This document shows, piece after piece, positions 27,551 to 36,302 of a DNA stretch of 64,000 bases. This stretch comes from OLB11 sp041392835. Its GTDB lineage: Bacteria; Bacteroidota; Bacteroidia; Chitinophagales; Chitinophagaceae. The position numbers were made by a program, and so were the translations under genes. The notes beneath the pieces are model-generated. The model was not told where the DNA came from. It was given only the letters and a program-made list of their open reading frames with translations, and made no database searches. The DNA lies in assembly GCA_041392835.1 (NCBI GenBank), contig JAWKLF010000001.1:124001-188000 (forward strand), written 5' to 3'. Positions within the stretch are counted from its first letter, which is position 1. Each line of letters opens with the position of its first letter.

Positions 27551-29563
27551 GTGAGTTCTCATATAAATTTAAAGAAGGCAACAGGCGCAGGATTATTGAT
27601 AGCACTGGGAATAATTTATGGTGATATAGGTACTTCGCCATTATATGTTTTGAAAGCGATAATAGCCAATCAGACAATAACTCAAGATTTAATTCTTGGT
27701 GCCTTGTCGTGTATTATTTGGACATTGACTTTGCAAACAACTATAGAGTATGTCATTTTTGTACTTAGAGCCGATAATAAAGGAGAAGGGGGTATATTTT
27801 CACTTTACACCTTGGTAAGAAGGCAAAAAAAGTGGTTGATTTTTCCAGCTATTATTGGTGGTGCAGCTTTAATGGCCGATGGTATGATAACACCACCTAT
27901 ATCCGTAACATCGGCTATAGAAGGGTTGAAAAATATTTCTTGGCTGGCCAGTATGCCTCAATCAAGTATAATATTTATCGTCATCATTATCTTATCCTTG
28001 TTGTTTTTTGTTCAGCAGTTTGGAACACAGAGTATTGGAAAAGCTTTTGGTCCTATTATGTTTATCTGGTTTTCTATGTTGGCCATATTGGGTTTTTCGC
28101 ATATTGGTGATTCCCTATCCGTTTTGAAGGCACTCAATCCATATTATGCAATAAAACTATTGGTTGCACATCCAGGTGGTTTTTGGTTGTTAGGTGCTGT
28201 ATTTCTTTGTACTACTGGAGCCGAAGCGTTATATAGTGATATGGGACACTGTGGAAGAGCTAATATTCGTATGTCTTGGATTTTTGTAAAGAGTTGTTTA
28301 CTCATCAATTATTTAGGACAAGGAGCATGGATTTTAGCAAATTATCAGGGCAAAACGATTTCAGAAGAATTTATACAACAAACCAATTTTAATCCATTTT
28401 ATGGAATCATGCCTGAGTGGTTTATCATGCCAGGAATAATAATAGCTACTGTAGCTGCTATTATAGCCAGCCAAGCATTAATTAGCGGTTCATTTACTTT
28501 AATCAGCGAAGCTATACGATTGAACGTATGGCCTAAGCTCAAAATGAATTACCCTACTGAATCAAAGGGACAAGTATTTATTCCTGCTATTAACTTATTG
28601 CTTTTTATAGGCTGTATAAGTGTTGTTTTGTTGTTTAGAAACTCTTCCAATATGGAAGCAGCTTATGGCTTAACTATTTCTATTTGTATGATGGCTACCA
28701 CATTATTGTATAGTCATTTTTTAATTGCACGCAGAGTAAAACCAGTAATTGTAACACTTTATTTAGTGGGTTTTTGGACTATACAGTTAAGTTTTTTTAT
28801 AGCAAATCTAAATAAATTCATGCATGGAGGTTACGTTTCAATTTTAGTAGCAGGTCTACTTTTTTCTATCATGTTTATTTGGTTTAGAAGTCGAAAAATA
28901 AAAAATAGATATGTAGAGTTTGTAAAAATGGAAGATTATATACACCAGTTGCAAGAATTAAGTAATGATTTGAGTATTCCAAAATATGCAACACACTTAG
29001 TTTATCTTACGAGTGCTAATAATCCCAAAGAGATAGAACATAAAATTATGTATTCTATTTTGAATAAAAAACCAAAGCGTGCTGATATCTATTGGTTTAT
29101 TCATGTAGATGTGGTAGATGAACCATACAAAACAGATTATGTTGTGGAAACTATTATCCCTAACGAAATCATTCGTATAGAGTTTAGGTTGGGCTTTAGG
29201 GTAGAACATAGAATTAATTTAATGTTTAGAAAAGTGGTAGAAGATATGGTGGCCAATAAAGAAGTAAATATTACAAGTAGATATTTATCCTTGCAGAAAA
29301 ATAAAGTGGCAGGCGATTGGCAGTTTATAGTGATGGAAAAATTTCTTTCTCACGAAAACGATTTGCCTTTATATGAAAGACTTATTATGCGTATATACTT
29401 TTTATTAAAGAAAACCAGTTTGAGCGAAGAAAAAGGCTTTGGCTTAGACCCTTCCTATGTGACTATAGAAAAGTATCCACTTGTTGTTGCTCCAGTGTCT
29501 AATGTCAATTTGCGTAGAGTAGAACATGCACGTAGCTCTACAGATGAATATAGTATGCACTAA
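27551..29563 (+). CDS. kup: KUP-family potassium uptake protein
   Basis: 670 residues, the usual family length. Kup/Trk-type proton-coupled potassium import across the inner membrane. The signature GIIYGDIGTSPLY is at residues 20-32, then about twelve membrane helices with GGIFSLYTLVRR, ADGMITPPISVTSAIEG, TTGAEALYSDMGHCG and ASQALISGSFTL. The last 190 residues form the cytosolic domain. The start is GTG; the next ATG lies far inside the first helices. The 3' end overlaps the convergent trmN by 26 bases. Confidence 0.95.
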   Translation: MSSHINLKKATGAGLLIALGIIYGDIGTSPLYVLKAIIANQTITQDLILGALSCIIWTLTLQTTIEYVIFVLRADNKGEGGIFSLYTLVRRQKKWLIFPAIIGGAALMADGMITPPISVTSAIEGLKNISWLASMPQSSIIFIVIIILSLLFFVQQFGTQSIGKAFGPIMFIWFSMLAILGFSHIGDSLSVLKALNPYYAIKLLVAHPGGFWLLGAVFLCTTGAEALYSDMGHCGRANIRMSWIFVKSCLLINYLGQGAWILANYQGKTISEEFIQQTNFNPFYGIMPEWFIMPGIIIATVAAIIASQALISGSFTLISEAIRLNVWPKLKMNYPTESKGQVFIPAINLLLFIGCISVVLLFRNSSNMEAAYGLTISICMMATTLLYSHFLIARRVKPVIVTLYLVGFWTIQLSFFIANLNKFMHGGYVSILVAGLLFSIMFIWFRSRKIKNRYVEFVKMEDYIHQLQELSNDLSIPKYATHLVYLTSANNPKEIEHKIMYSILNKKPKRADIYWFIHVDVVDEPYKTDYVVETIIPNEIIRIEFRLGFRVEHRINLMFRKVVEDMVANKEVNITSRYLSLQKNKVAGDWQFIVMEKFLSHENDLPLYERLIMRIYFLLKKTSLSEEKGFGLDPSYVTIEKYPLVVAPVSNVNLRRVEHARSSTDEYSMH

Positions 29564-30230
29564 GTAGATTTACTACTTCTTCTGAATACGTTCCTAATTC
29601 ATTTTTTAATATTATTTCACGTTGTGAATAAGGCAATTGTACGTTACTCAAAACTCCAAAAAAAACTTTGGGTTTGTGAGCAGCCGTGTGTTTAATCATA
29701 ACACTATGATTTAAATATAAATGTTGTTGAAGTGCTTCTATTTTCAACTCTTCTAATCTTAAATATGGAAGCATAAGATAACAAGTTCCATATTCATTGA
29801 GAAACTGTTTAACACAAATCAGCAGATTCTTTAATGTTAAACTTTCTTCGTGCCATGCCTTGTTTTTTTCAGTTCTACTTGCTTTTAATTGATTTTCAAA
29901 AAATGGTGGATTGCATACTATAGTATCAAAATAAATTTCAGGATTAAAGTTTCGAATATCACTATGATAGAGTTTAATATTTTCAAAAAAAGGCGAAGAT
30001 GAAATATTTTCCTGTGCTTGTTTGAAGCTATTTTCTTCTATTTCGATAGCCCAATATTGAGCTTTTTTTCGTTGTGCCATCATTAAACTTAGCAGCCCTG
30101 TGCCTGTGCCTATATCTAATATGGAGATGCTCTTTTCTATATTGACCCAGGCACCAAATAGACAAGCAACTTCTGTGACTTTCATTGCACACCGATCTTG
30201 TAGAATTGTAAATTGCTTGAATTGAAACAT
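29538..30230 (-). CDS. trmN: tRNA1(Val) adenine(37)-N6-methyltransferase
   Basis: 230 residues. A class I SAM methyltransferase with motif I ISILDIGTGTGLLSL (DIGTGTG at 39-45) and the N6-adenine motif NPPF at 107-110 (IVCNPPFFENQLKASR). The N-terminal FKQFTILQDRCAMKVTEVACLFGAW is characteristic of the YfiC/TrmN6 group. Its start codon shares one base with the stop of the MMPL-acyltransferase-methyltransferase gene (TAATG), so it is the last gene of that operon. The 3' end runs 26 bases into kup on the other strand. Confidence 0.88.
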   Translation of the reverse strand: MFQFKQFTILQDRCAMKVTEVACLFGAWVNIEKSISILDIGTGTGLLSLMMAQRKKAQYWAIEIEENSFKQAQENISSSPFFENIKLYHSDIRNFNPEIYFDTIVCNPPFFENQLKASRTEKNKAWHEESLTLKNLLICVKQFLNEYGTCYLMLPYLRLEELKIEALQQHLYLNHSVMIKHTAAHKPKVFFGVLSNVQLPYSQREIILKNELGTYSEEVVNLLSAYYIHL

Positions 30231-32674
30231 TATTTTTTTTGGATTACTGCTATCAGGTTTGATGTGAACTTTGTTTGGTCTATATATGTAATCTGTAAAT
30301 TATGCTTTTGTTTATAATGATTCAAAAAGTCTTTGTCAATAAAATGCAAGTCGTTAGATGTTTTATTGAACTTAAATAATTGCGTACTAAAATATTCGCT
30401 AAGTTGTGTGCCTTTGTGTTTAGTTGCAATATCTTTAAATCCATCTCTAAAAATAAATACCCCATTAGGGCTTAGGTTGGCAATGATTTTTTCAATGAGT
30501 AGGGCTTGCTTGTCTGGTGTAAAATAGTGCAACACATCTAGCATAATAATGCAGTCATATTGTTTCTCTGGAAATGCTAAAGCATCGCAATGTAAAAATT
30601 CTATTTGCTCATTTTTTAAAAAACAATGATTAGCAATATCTATTTTCTCTTTATCAAAATCTATTGATAGAATTGTTCTTTCGACAGATGTCCAGGCTAA
30701 TATATAATCTAAAAAGCCATACCCACAGCCTATGTCAAGTATGGAGCCTTGCTTGGGAACTAATTTTTCTATAGGTTCATAATCATGTTCCAATTTAGTT
30801 TTTATTTTGCAATACCATTCCAATACGGGTCCTTTGTACACATAATTTTTTATAAGTTGTTCTCTAAAATAATGAGTGTCTTCTCTTTCTTTTTTAAATG
30901 CATCATATTCATTTCTAAAATATGCAGTTATATGTTTTGCTTTTTCTTGTAAAGTAGTGCCAAAGCGTTCATCGTTTGGTTCTATAGGGTTTAAAAATTT
31001 TGCATTGACTTCGCCATTTTTTAATAGAAAATCTCCCTTTTGCATGGTGTACGAAATGCCATGAAAAACAATAGGAACTATAGGTAGTTTAAATTGTTCT
31101 GCCAAAAAAAATGCACCTTTGCGAAAACGTTTTATTTTATCATCATAGCTACGAGTGCCCTCTGGAAAAATAGCGATCGAATAACCTTCTTTTATTTGTT
31201 CTTTTAATTTATCTACACTCATTTCTGCTCCTTCGGCTACTGGATAATAATCTGCAAGGCGAACCAAAGCTCCAAAAATGGGCGAATACCAAACCCATTT
31301 ATTAGTTAGCAATAACAATTTTGGATGCAAGGATATTATTCGTAAAAGATCTAAAAAAGAACTATGATTTGCAATAAAAATTTTAGGACTATCAAAAATA
31401 CCTTTAGGTTTATTTAGAAAATTTTGTTTAGTATTGGCCATCGTGTACAACAGGAAACCCATAGATGAGCTTAGTACTTTATGAAATGCATATTTAAGTT
31501 TCTTTTTTTGAAACGGTATTAGTTTTATTAAAAAAAGACCTATGAATGTAGCCGTATAGCAAGCAGTTACATAGAGTGTAAAAGCTATTATAGTTTTGAT
31601 AAAAGAAAATAACGTGAATGGTTGAAATTTTTTATCAGCACGGCATTGTATAAAAAAGTTAAACAATAAAGGTTGTACAGTTTGAGATACAAATAGTATA
31701 GACAATATTCCTATGACAGATACTAAAGCAATAGACTGCAAGGCAGGGTGTTTAGCCAAAAGGAGAGTCCCAAGGCCAATTACAGTAGCTAATGCAGAAA
31801 GTAATATAGAAGGTCTTGTATGACGTGCTTTCTCAATTCCATATTTATATTTTTCCAGTAGACTATCTGTTGTAAAAAGACTAAAATCGTCGCCTAAACC
31901 AAAAATCAGCGTAGCTATAATAATATTAATAATATTGAACTCTATGTGAAGCAATCCCATAAGCCCAAGTATAAACAACCAAGTTATAGCCATTGGCAAA
32001 AAAGTGATAAGTGCTAACTCTATTCTTCCATAAGAAATAAGAAGTGTAAGAAATACAATGATAGATGTAAACCATAAAATCTTGTTGAAGTCTTCTTTTA
32101 CAAAATCAGCAATTTCTGATGCTATGAGTTGTTTGTCGATAAGTGAAATATGTTGTTCATGAGAAAGCTCAAGGACTTGCTTTCTTTTTTCTTGTTTTAT
32201 TTTTATGGGTGTAAGTATAGTGTATTGATTGTCTTTCAATTGTATCCAAGGCGACAAAAAAGTATGAAAAGCTTCTGCTAATGTATTATCTTGAGTAGTA
32301 TAAGATTTGTTTAATTGCGTTTTGGTGTGAGCCCAAATACTTGGATCAAAACCTATATTGTTGCCAATAGTAGTTGCCTTTGCAAGAAGACTCGCTTTTT
32401 TTTCTTCAGTCCAAAATTGCTTCCATCTTGCTATTCGTATTTTTTTTTCGGCATCGCTCATTCTGTATGTGGCAATAGGTAAGTAGCCTTCTATGTGTTT
32501 TGTTTGCTTAAGCCTGTCAAGTCTATATTGTATAGCATTGCAAAGTTGTAGTGCTGAGTCTAAACTATTCGCTGTGGAAACAGCAAAAATAGTATTGAGC
32601 GACGCCTGATTTCTTTGATTTATTATTGATTGTTGATTCGATAAATTTTTACTCATAAAATTTAACTTCATCAT
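30230..32674 (-). CDS. MMPL exporter C-terminal half fused to PlsC-like acyltransferase and SAM methyltransferase
   Basis: 814 codons with three parts. Residues about 1-345 are the second half of an MMPL (RND-like) lipid exporter, with membrane helices from about 198 to 340 and the acidic GDD at 261-263. Residues about 355-600 are a 1-acylglycerol-3-phosphate acyltransferase-like domain with NHSSFLD (436-442) and FPEGTR (503-508). Residues about 620-814 are a class I methyltransferase with LDIGCGYG (646-653). In the intact protein the exporter would begin in 32671-34074. The frame upstream of this ATG still codes KVQFNDD, so the start at 32674 is an artefact of one missing base. A role in making and exporting a modified lipid is inferred. 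Confidence 0.8.
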   Translation of the reverse strand: MMKLNFMSKNLSNQQSIINQRNQASLNTIFAVSTANSLDSALQLCNAIQYRLDRLKQTKHIEGYLPIATYRMSDAEKKIRIARWKQFWTEEKKASLLAKATTIGNNIGFDPSIWAHTKTQLNKSYTTQDNTLAEAFHTFLSPWIQLKDNQYTILTPIKIKQEKRKQVLELSHEQHISLIDKQLIASEIADFVKEDFNKILWFTSIIVFLTLLISYGRIELALITFLPMAITWLFILGLMGLLHIEFNIINIIIATLIFGLGDDFSLFTTDSLLEKYKYGIEKARHTRPSILLSALATVIGLGTLLLAKHPALQSIALVSVIGILSILFVSQTVQPLLFNFFIQCRADKKFQPFTLFSFIKTIIAFTLYVTACYTATFIGLFLIKLIPFQKKKLKYAFHKVLSSSMGFLLYTMANTKQNFLNKPKGIFDSPKIFIANHSSFLDLLRIISLHPKLLLLTNKWVWYSPIFGALVRLADYYPVAEGAEMSVDKLKEQIKEGYSIAIFPEGTRSYDDKIKRFRKGAFFLAEQFKLPIVPIVFHGISYTMQKGDFLLKNGEVNAKFLNPIEPNDERFGTTLQEKAKHITAYFRNEYDAFKKEREDTHYFREQLIKNYVYKGPVLEWYCKIKTKLEHDYEPIEKLVPKQGSILDIGCGYGFLDYILAWTSVERTILSIDFDKEKIDIANHCFLKNEQIEFLHCDALAFPEKQYDCIIMLDVLHYFTPDKQALLIEKIIANLSPNGVFIFRDGFKDIATKHKGTQLSEYFSTQLFKFNKTSNDLHFIDKDFLNHYKQKHNLQITYIDQTKFTSNLIAVIQKK

Positions 32675-34074
32675 GTCGTCATTAAATTGAACTTTGGGTA
32701 TAAAAAAAGTAAAGTAATGATGCCTAAAAAAAGGAAGAGCATAAACCCTTTTTTTTCATGCAAAGCAGTATTCGCAATTTTTTCAATCCATGTGTTGTTG
32801 TTTTTATCAAGCTGATGTAATAGCCGATTAGAAATAAAATGAGGTAAAAAAATCAATGTAGCAATTATAGCACCAATCAAATTTCCGGCTGTTAGTAAAC
32901 CTAATTCTTGAAGCACAGGTGTATGCATAAAGAGCAATCCAAGGAAGGCCGAAATAGTAGTGAAGCTACCAATGGTCATAGGTTTACACAAATCCGAAAT
33001 TGTTTTTTCTATACTATGTGTATGTTTTAAATGTGATAAAAAATGTAGCGAATAATTTACAGCTATTCCTAATATAGCACTTGATGCACCCAAGGCCATC
33101 AAGCTTACTTGGCCTTTAAATACAAACATTACTGCAAGGCCAAACAATGCTCCAAAGCTTAAAGGAATTAAAACAAATAATGGTGTTGTAAGACTTCTAA
33201 AATAATAGTAAAATAAAAGTAACAACAAGAAAATTGTTATGCTCAGCGTTATGATAGTATCTTTTTGCATTTGAATAGCATTGCCACTAGCTACCAATTG
33301 ACCACCAAAATAATGGCATGTAATATTTTTATTTTCTTCTGATATGTTTAACTTATGTATAGTAGTTTCAAAGAGCTGTTCTAGACTTTTATTGTTTTTT
33401 GTATCAGAAATGGGATGTGTAGTTTCTATAAAAAAAGTAAGATATCGAAGTTGATCATCAAATATGAAACCATCATATAATGTAGTCTGTTTGTCAAATT
33501 GCAATTGTTGCAATCTCTCAATTGCTGGAAATGACAAGCCTAAGGGGTCGTTGCTGAGGGCTTCTTTTAAGGCCACACCGCCGGGCGATAGGAGTGTTTG
33601 GTAAGTTTGTTGAAGTCGATTTTCAATTTTAGAGTTAATCCACAAGGAATCTATTTTTATATAATCACTTTCGTTAAGCAACAATGGTAGATTGTCTTGT
33701 ATAGCACTTACTAATTTTTGAAACTCATTTTCATCTTGTTGTAATTGTATTTTTTTAATTAATTTTTTTTTGTCAATAGACAAAATATAATCGCTAAACT
33801 GAGATGCATAATCCATCAATGCTTCAGGATCTTGTGATGAACTGTCCTGTAAGCTCACCGAAAAAATAATTTTTTCTAGCGATTTATTAGATGTCAATAA
33901 AGATTGAATGTCTTGCTTATCCTTTCTGTGTGGAATTATTTTTTGAAGATCATTTTCATATCGAAGTTGTAAGGCAAATACTAAAAAAAGTACAATGAAG
34001 CCAAAAAAAAGACCCCATACAAGTCCTTTTCTCATTTTCAAAAAATGATATATACTTAAAAAGAAAGCTTCCAC
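32671..34074 (-). CDS. MMPL-family exporter, N-terminal half (frame-separated)
   Basis: 467 codons. One membrane helix at about 19-36 is followed by a periplasmic porter domain, then a bundle of helices (TIITLSITIFLLLLLFYYY, FVLIPLSFGALFGLAVMFVF, GASSAILGIAVNYSLHFLSH, ISAFLGLLFM) and a last helix FLFLGIITLLFLYPK. This is one RND-like repeat; MMPL proteins need two, and the second is coded in 30230-32674. The reading frame breaks after LLFLYPK. Adding one A to the CCAAAGTTC there would continue as KVQFNDDMMKLNFMS, as in whole family members. The two halves make one protein of about 1,280 residues. Confidence 0.8.
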   Translation of the reverse strand: MEAFFLSIYHFLKMRKGLVWGLFFGFIVLFLVFALQLRYENDLQKIIPHRKDKQDIQSLLTSNKSLEKIIFSVSLQDSSSQDPEALMDYASQFSDYILSIDKKKLIKKIQLQQDENEFQKLVSAIQDNLPLLLNESDYIKIDSLWINSKIENRLQQTYQTLLSPGGVALKEALSNDPLGLSFPAIERLQQLQFDKQTTLYDGFIFDDQLRYLTFFIETTHPISDTKNNKSLEQLFETTIHKLNISEENKNITCHYFGGQLVASGNAIQMQKDTIITLSITIFLLLLLFYYYFRSLTTPLFVLIPLSFGALFGLAVMFVFKGQVSLMALGASSAILGIAVNYSLHFLSHLKHTHSIEKTISDLCKPMTIGSFTTISAFLGLLFMHTPVLQELGLLTAGNLIGAIIATLIFLPHFISNRLLHQLDKNNNTWIEKIANTALHEKKGFMLFLFLGIITLLFLYPKFNLMTT

Positions 34075-34472
34075 AAATAAAATTTTGTTTTGGTATCAAA
34101 CCTTTCAAAAGTAAAAACTATTTCTTGTTGTGGTATTATTATTTTATTTTTTTACAATAGGGAAGGTTTCTAACTTACATTTTAGATATTTGAAAAATGA
34201 TAGAATTAACATTAGAAATCTATTCATACAGAATTCCCCAATATTTCGTGGAACAGCTATCCAATCAATATTTACTATAGCAAGATTTGCTCTGCGACAA
34301 AAATCATATTGGTATTACTTTTTTTGTCAAAAAAAACGAATGCAAAAAAAGTCCTAAAATTCCTTTAAAATCATACTTCGAACCTCTAAGAAGCTTCTAT
34401 CTCGAATTGATTCCTTTTAATTTTCATAATATTAGCATTTAGTATATATTTGTGAACAATATATATACTATC
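34075..34472. other. Long intergenic region with a degraded small frame
   Basis: 398 bases without a supported gene. In frame 34197-34443 (+) a protein-like reading begins MIELTLEIYSYRIPQYF and ends PFNFHNISI, but a TAG interrupts it at 34278-34280. No family was recognised. It could be a decayed small gene or chance. The end of the region carries the promoter box of the next gene. Confidence 0.35.
34445..34452 (+). promoter_or_regulatory. -7 promoter box (TATATTTG) before the barrel pair
   Basis: TATATTTG fits TAnnTTTG and lies 20 bases before the ATG at 34473. It is the only promoter-like signal upstream of the two-gene unit 34473-36242. Confidence 0.5.
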
Positions 34473-35366
34473 ATGAAGAAAATATTACTATTCATGCTTT
34501 TAGCTTGTGTATCACAAGGACTTTGGGCTCAATACGATTACTATCCCAACGGAAAGGACGAAGTACCTGTATTGGGTATGCAATGGGGTGTTTTTGGAGG
34601 CGGTTATACTGCTATGCTAAATAATAGAGATGATATAGACGCTGACCAACGCTTAGATCCTCAAATGATGAATTTTAATTGGGGCGCTGGTATTGAAGGA
34701 ATTTATTGGTTGCAAAGAAATATAGGTTTTGGTGCTCAAGCTATGTATTGGAATGCAGGAGCTAAATATACTGGAGTAGATACAAATACTAAAATTCATC
34801 TTTCTGCTACTACAAAACTTACGTATGCTAAATTGCCTATCTTATTTCATTTTAAATCATACAATCGCTATCATCCAAATAGAAGAACACGTTTCAACGC
34901 ATACTTTGGACCCTATGTAGCATTACTTCAAACTTCAAGCGACGAAGTAAGATACACCAAAGAAGATGACCCTAATTTTAGTCAATATTGGAATTTTGAT
35001 AATGGCAATTATTCCACAGACGGCCTAACTGGCGCAATATCTGGAAAATTATATAAGCCGGCCGATGTGGGCTTTGTAGTGGCTATTGGTGGCGAAGTAA
35101 GACTATGGAGAAAAACCGTAGTGGCTGTGCATGTTAGAGCAGATATAGGTGTATCTGATATAGAAGATAAACGAGTAAAAACTATTGAATACAGCAATGG
35201 CTTAAAAGATACCAATTATGTATTTTATAGTGGCAACTACGCTAAGTACATTCCACCAGGTGCTGCTGAAGTATTAAATAACTGGCAACCCAACAGACCC
35301 GCAACAAAAAATTTCTCCATGGGAGCATTTTTATCGCTTAGAAAATATTTTGGTGATAAAAAATAA
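34473..35366 (+). CDS. Outer-membrane beta-barrel protein (PorT/OMP_b-brl-like)
   Basis: 297 residues from the ATG at 34473, which begins the signal peptide MKKILLFMLLACVSQGLWAQ; an in-frame GTG at 34452 falls on the promoter box and is rejected. The mature part alternates strands and turns (WGVFGGGYTAML, WGAGIEGIYWL, FGAQAMYWNAG, AYFGPYVALLQTS) and ends SMGAFLSLRKYFGDKK, as small porin-like barrels do. Function unknown. The next gene, 15 bases behind, codes a second barrel of similar design. Confidence 0.75.
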   Translation: MKKILLFMLLACVSQGLWAQYDYYPNGKDEVPVLGMQWGVFGGGYTAMLNNRDDIDADQRLDPQMMNFNWGAGIEGIYWLQRNIGFGAQAMYWNAGAKYTGVDTNTKIHLSATTKLTYAKLPILFHFKSYNRYHPNRRTRFNAYFGPYVALLQTSSDEVRYTKEDDPNFSQYWNFDNGNYSTDGLTGAISGKLYKPADVGFVVAIGGEVRLWRKTVVAVHVRADIGVSDIEDKRVKTIEYSNGLKDTNYVFYSGNYAKYIPPGAAEVLNNWQPNRPATKNFSMGAFLSLRKYFGDKK

Positions 35367-35381
35367 TAGAAACAAGAAAAT

Positions 35382-36242
35382 ATGAAGAAACAAATTCTTA
35401 GTATATTACTTTGTATAGCTATACAGCAAGTGGCTTCTGCTCAAAATGAAGGTCGCTTTAGCTTTTATACGGGTATTTCTAAAACCACATTATCTAATCC
35501 AGACGATGTTTCGTATGGCGATTTGTTACCAACCTTTAAACCAACGTATGGCGTTTCGGGTGAATATCATTTTACTGTTTTTAAAAGATTGCCCTTAGGA
35601 CTTTCTTTTAATTTTGAACAAGCAAAAATGGGTCAAAATTATTATGGAGAATATCAAGATTCCACAAAGTATTATGCCTATAGCCGCCTCAATTACACAC
35701 GATTGGGCATGCAGTTTCATTTTGGTACTAACCCGCGTAGGCAAGTAGCACTTGTAGGTAGTTTTGGTGCCAATTTGGCTTTTTTAAATAAATATCAAGA
35801 CCGATACGAACTTATTCGATATAATAATGATAGGCTTATAATGGATATCAAAAATTCGAGTGTAACTCTGTATGATACCGCCAATTTAAAAGGCACTTTA
35901 AAAAATCCACTATACAATAATTTCGATTTGCAGCTAGTAGGTACCTTGGGGTTGGATTTTTTAATTTCTAAAAAAGTTGTGTTTGGCTTTTTCGGTCGTT
36001 TAGATTATGGCATGAATCCCGTAGAAACAAATAAGGAATCGGATATAAACTTAGAAACCGAACCAGCTTCTGTTTTTGAATACAAACCTGCCTATTTATC
36101 TGTAAAATATAGAGGTCCCTATAGCGATACAAAAGTGAGAAAAGAAACCAAAAACAATGCAATTGGATTTTATCTCACTGTAAAATACCGCTTATTTAAT
36201 CCCGAAAAGATTGAATTTTATTACAGAGAGAAGACGTTCTAA
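35382..36242 (+). CDS. Outer-membrane beta-barrel protein
   Basis: 286 residues with signal peptide MKKQILSILLCIAIQQVASAQ. The mature chain has barrel-type strands (RFSFYTGISKTTL, YGVSGEYHFTVF, LGMQFHFGTNPRRQ, LVGTLGLDFLISKKVVFGFFGRLDYG) and ends with NAIGFYLTVKYRLFNPEKIEFYYREKTF. It follows the first barrel gene by 15 bases, so both are likely made together. No specific family name can be given. Confidence 0.7.
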   Translation: MKKQILSILLCIAIQQVASAQNEGRFSFYTGISKTTLSNPDDVSYGDLLPTFKPTYGVSGEYHFTVFKRLPLGLSFNFEQAKMGQNYYGEYQDSTKYYAYSRLNYTRLGMQFHFGTNPRRQVALVGSFGANLAFLNKYQDRYELIRYNNDRLIMDIKNSSVTLYDTANLKGTLKNPLYNNFDLQLVGTLGLDFLISKKVVFGFFGRLDYGMNPVETNKESDINLETEPASVFEYKPAYLSVKYRGPYSDTKVRKETKNNAIGFYLTVKYRLFNPEKIEFYYREKTF

Positions 36243-36302
36243 AAGCTTAACTTTACTATTGTTCTTTTTATTAGTCAAACGCTTTGCAAATCCTACTTGC
36301 AA

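Noticed and set aside
34130..34357. 75-codon plus-strand frame in the gap before the barrel pair
   Set aside because: Composition is erratic and no family is seen; the overlapping frame from 34197 is more protein-like.
34452..34472. GTG start for the barrel gene at 34452
   Set aside because: It would overlap the -7 promoter box and add residues before a perfect signal peptide.
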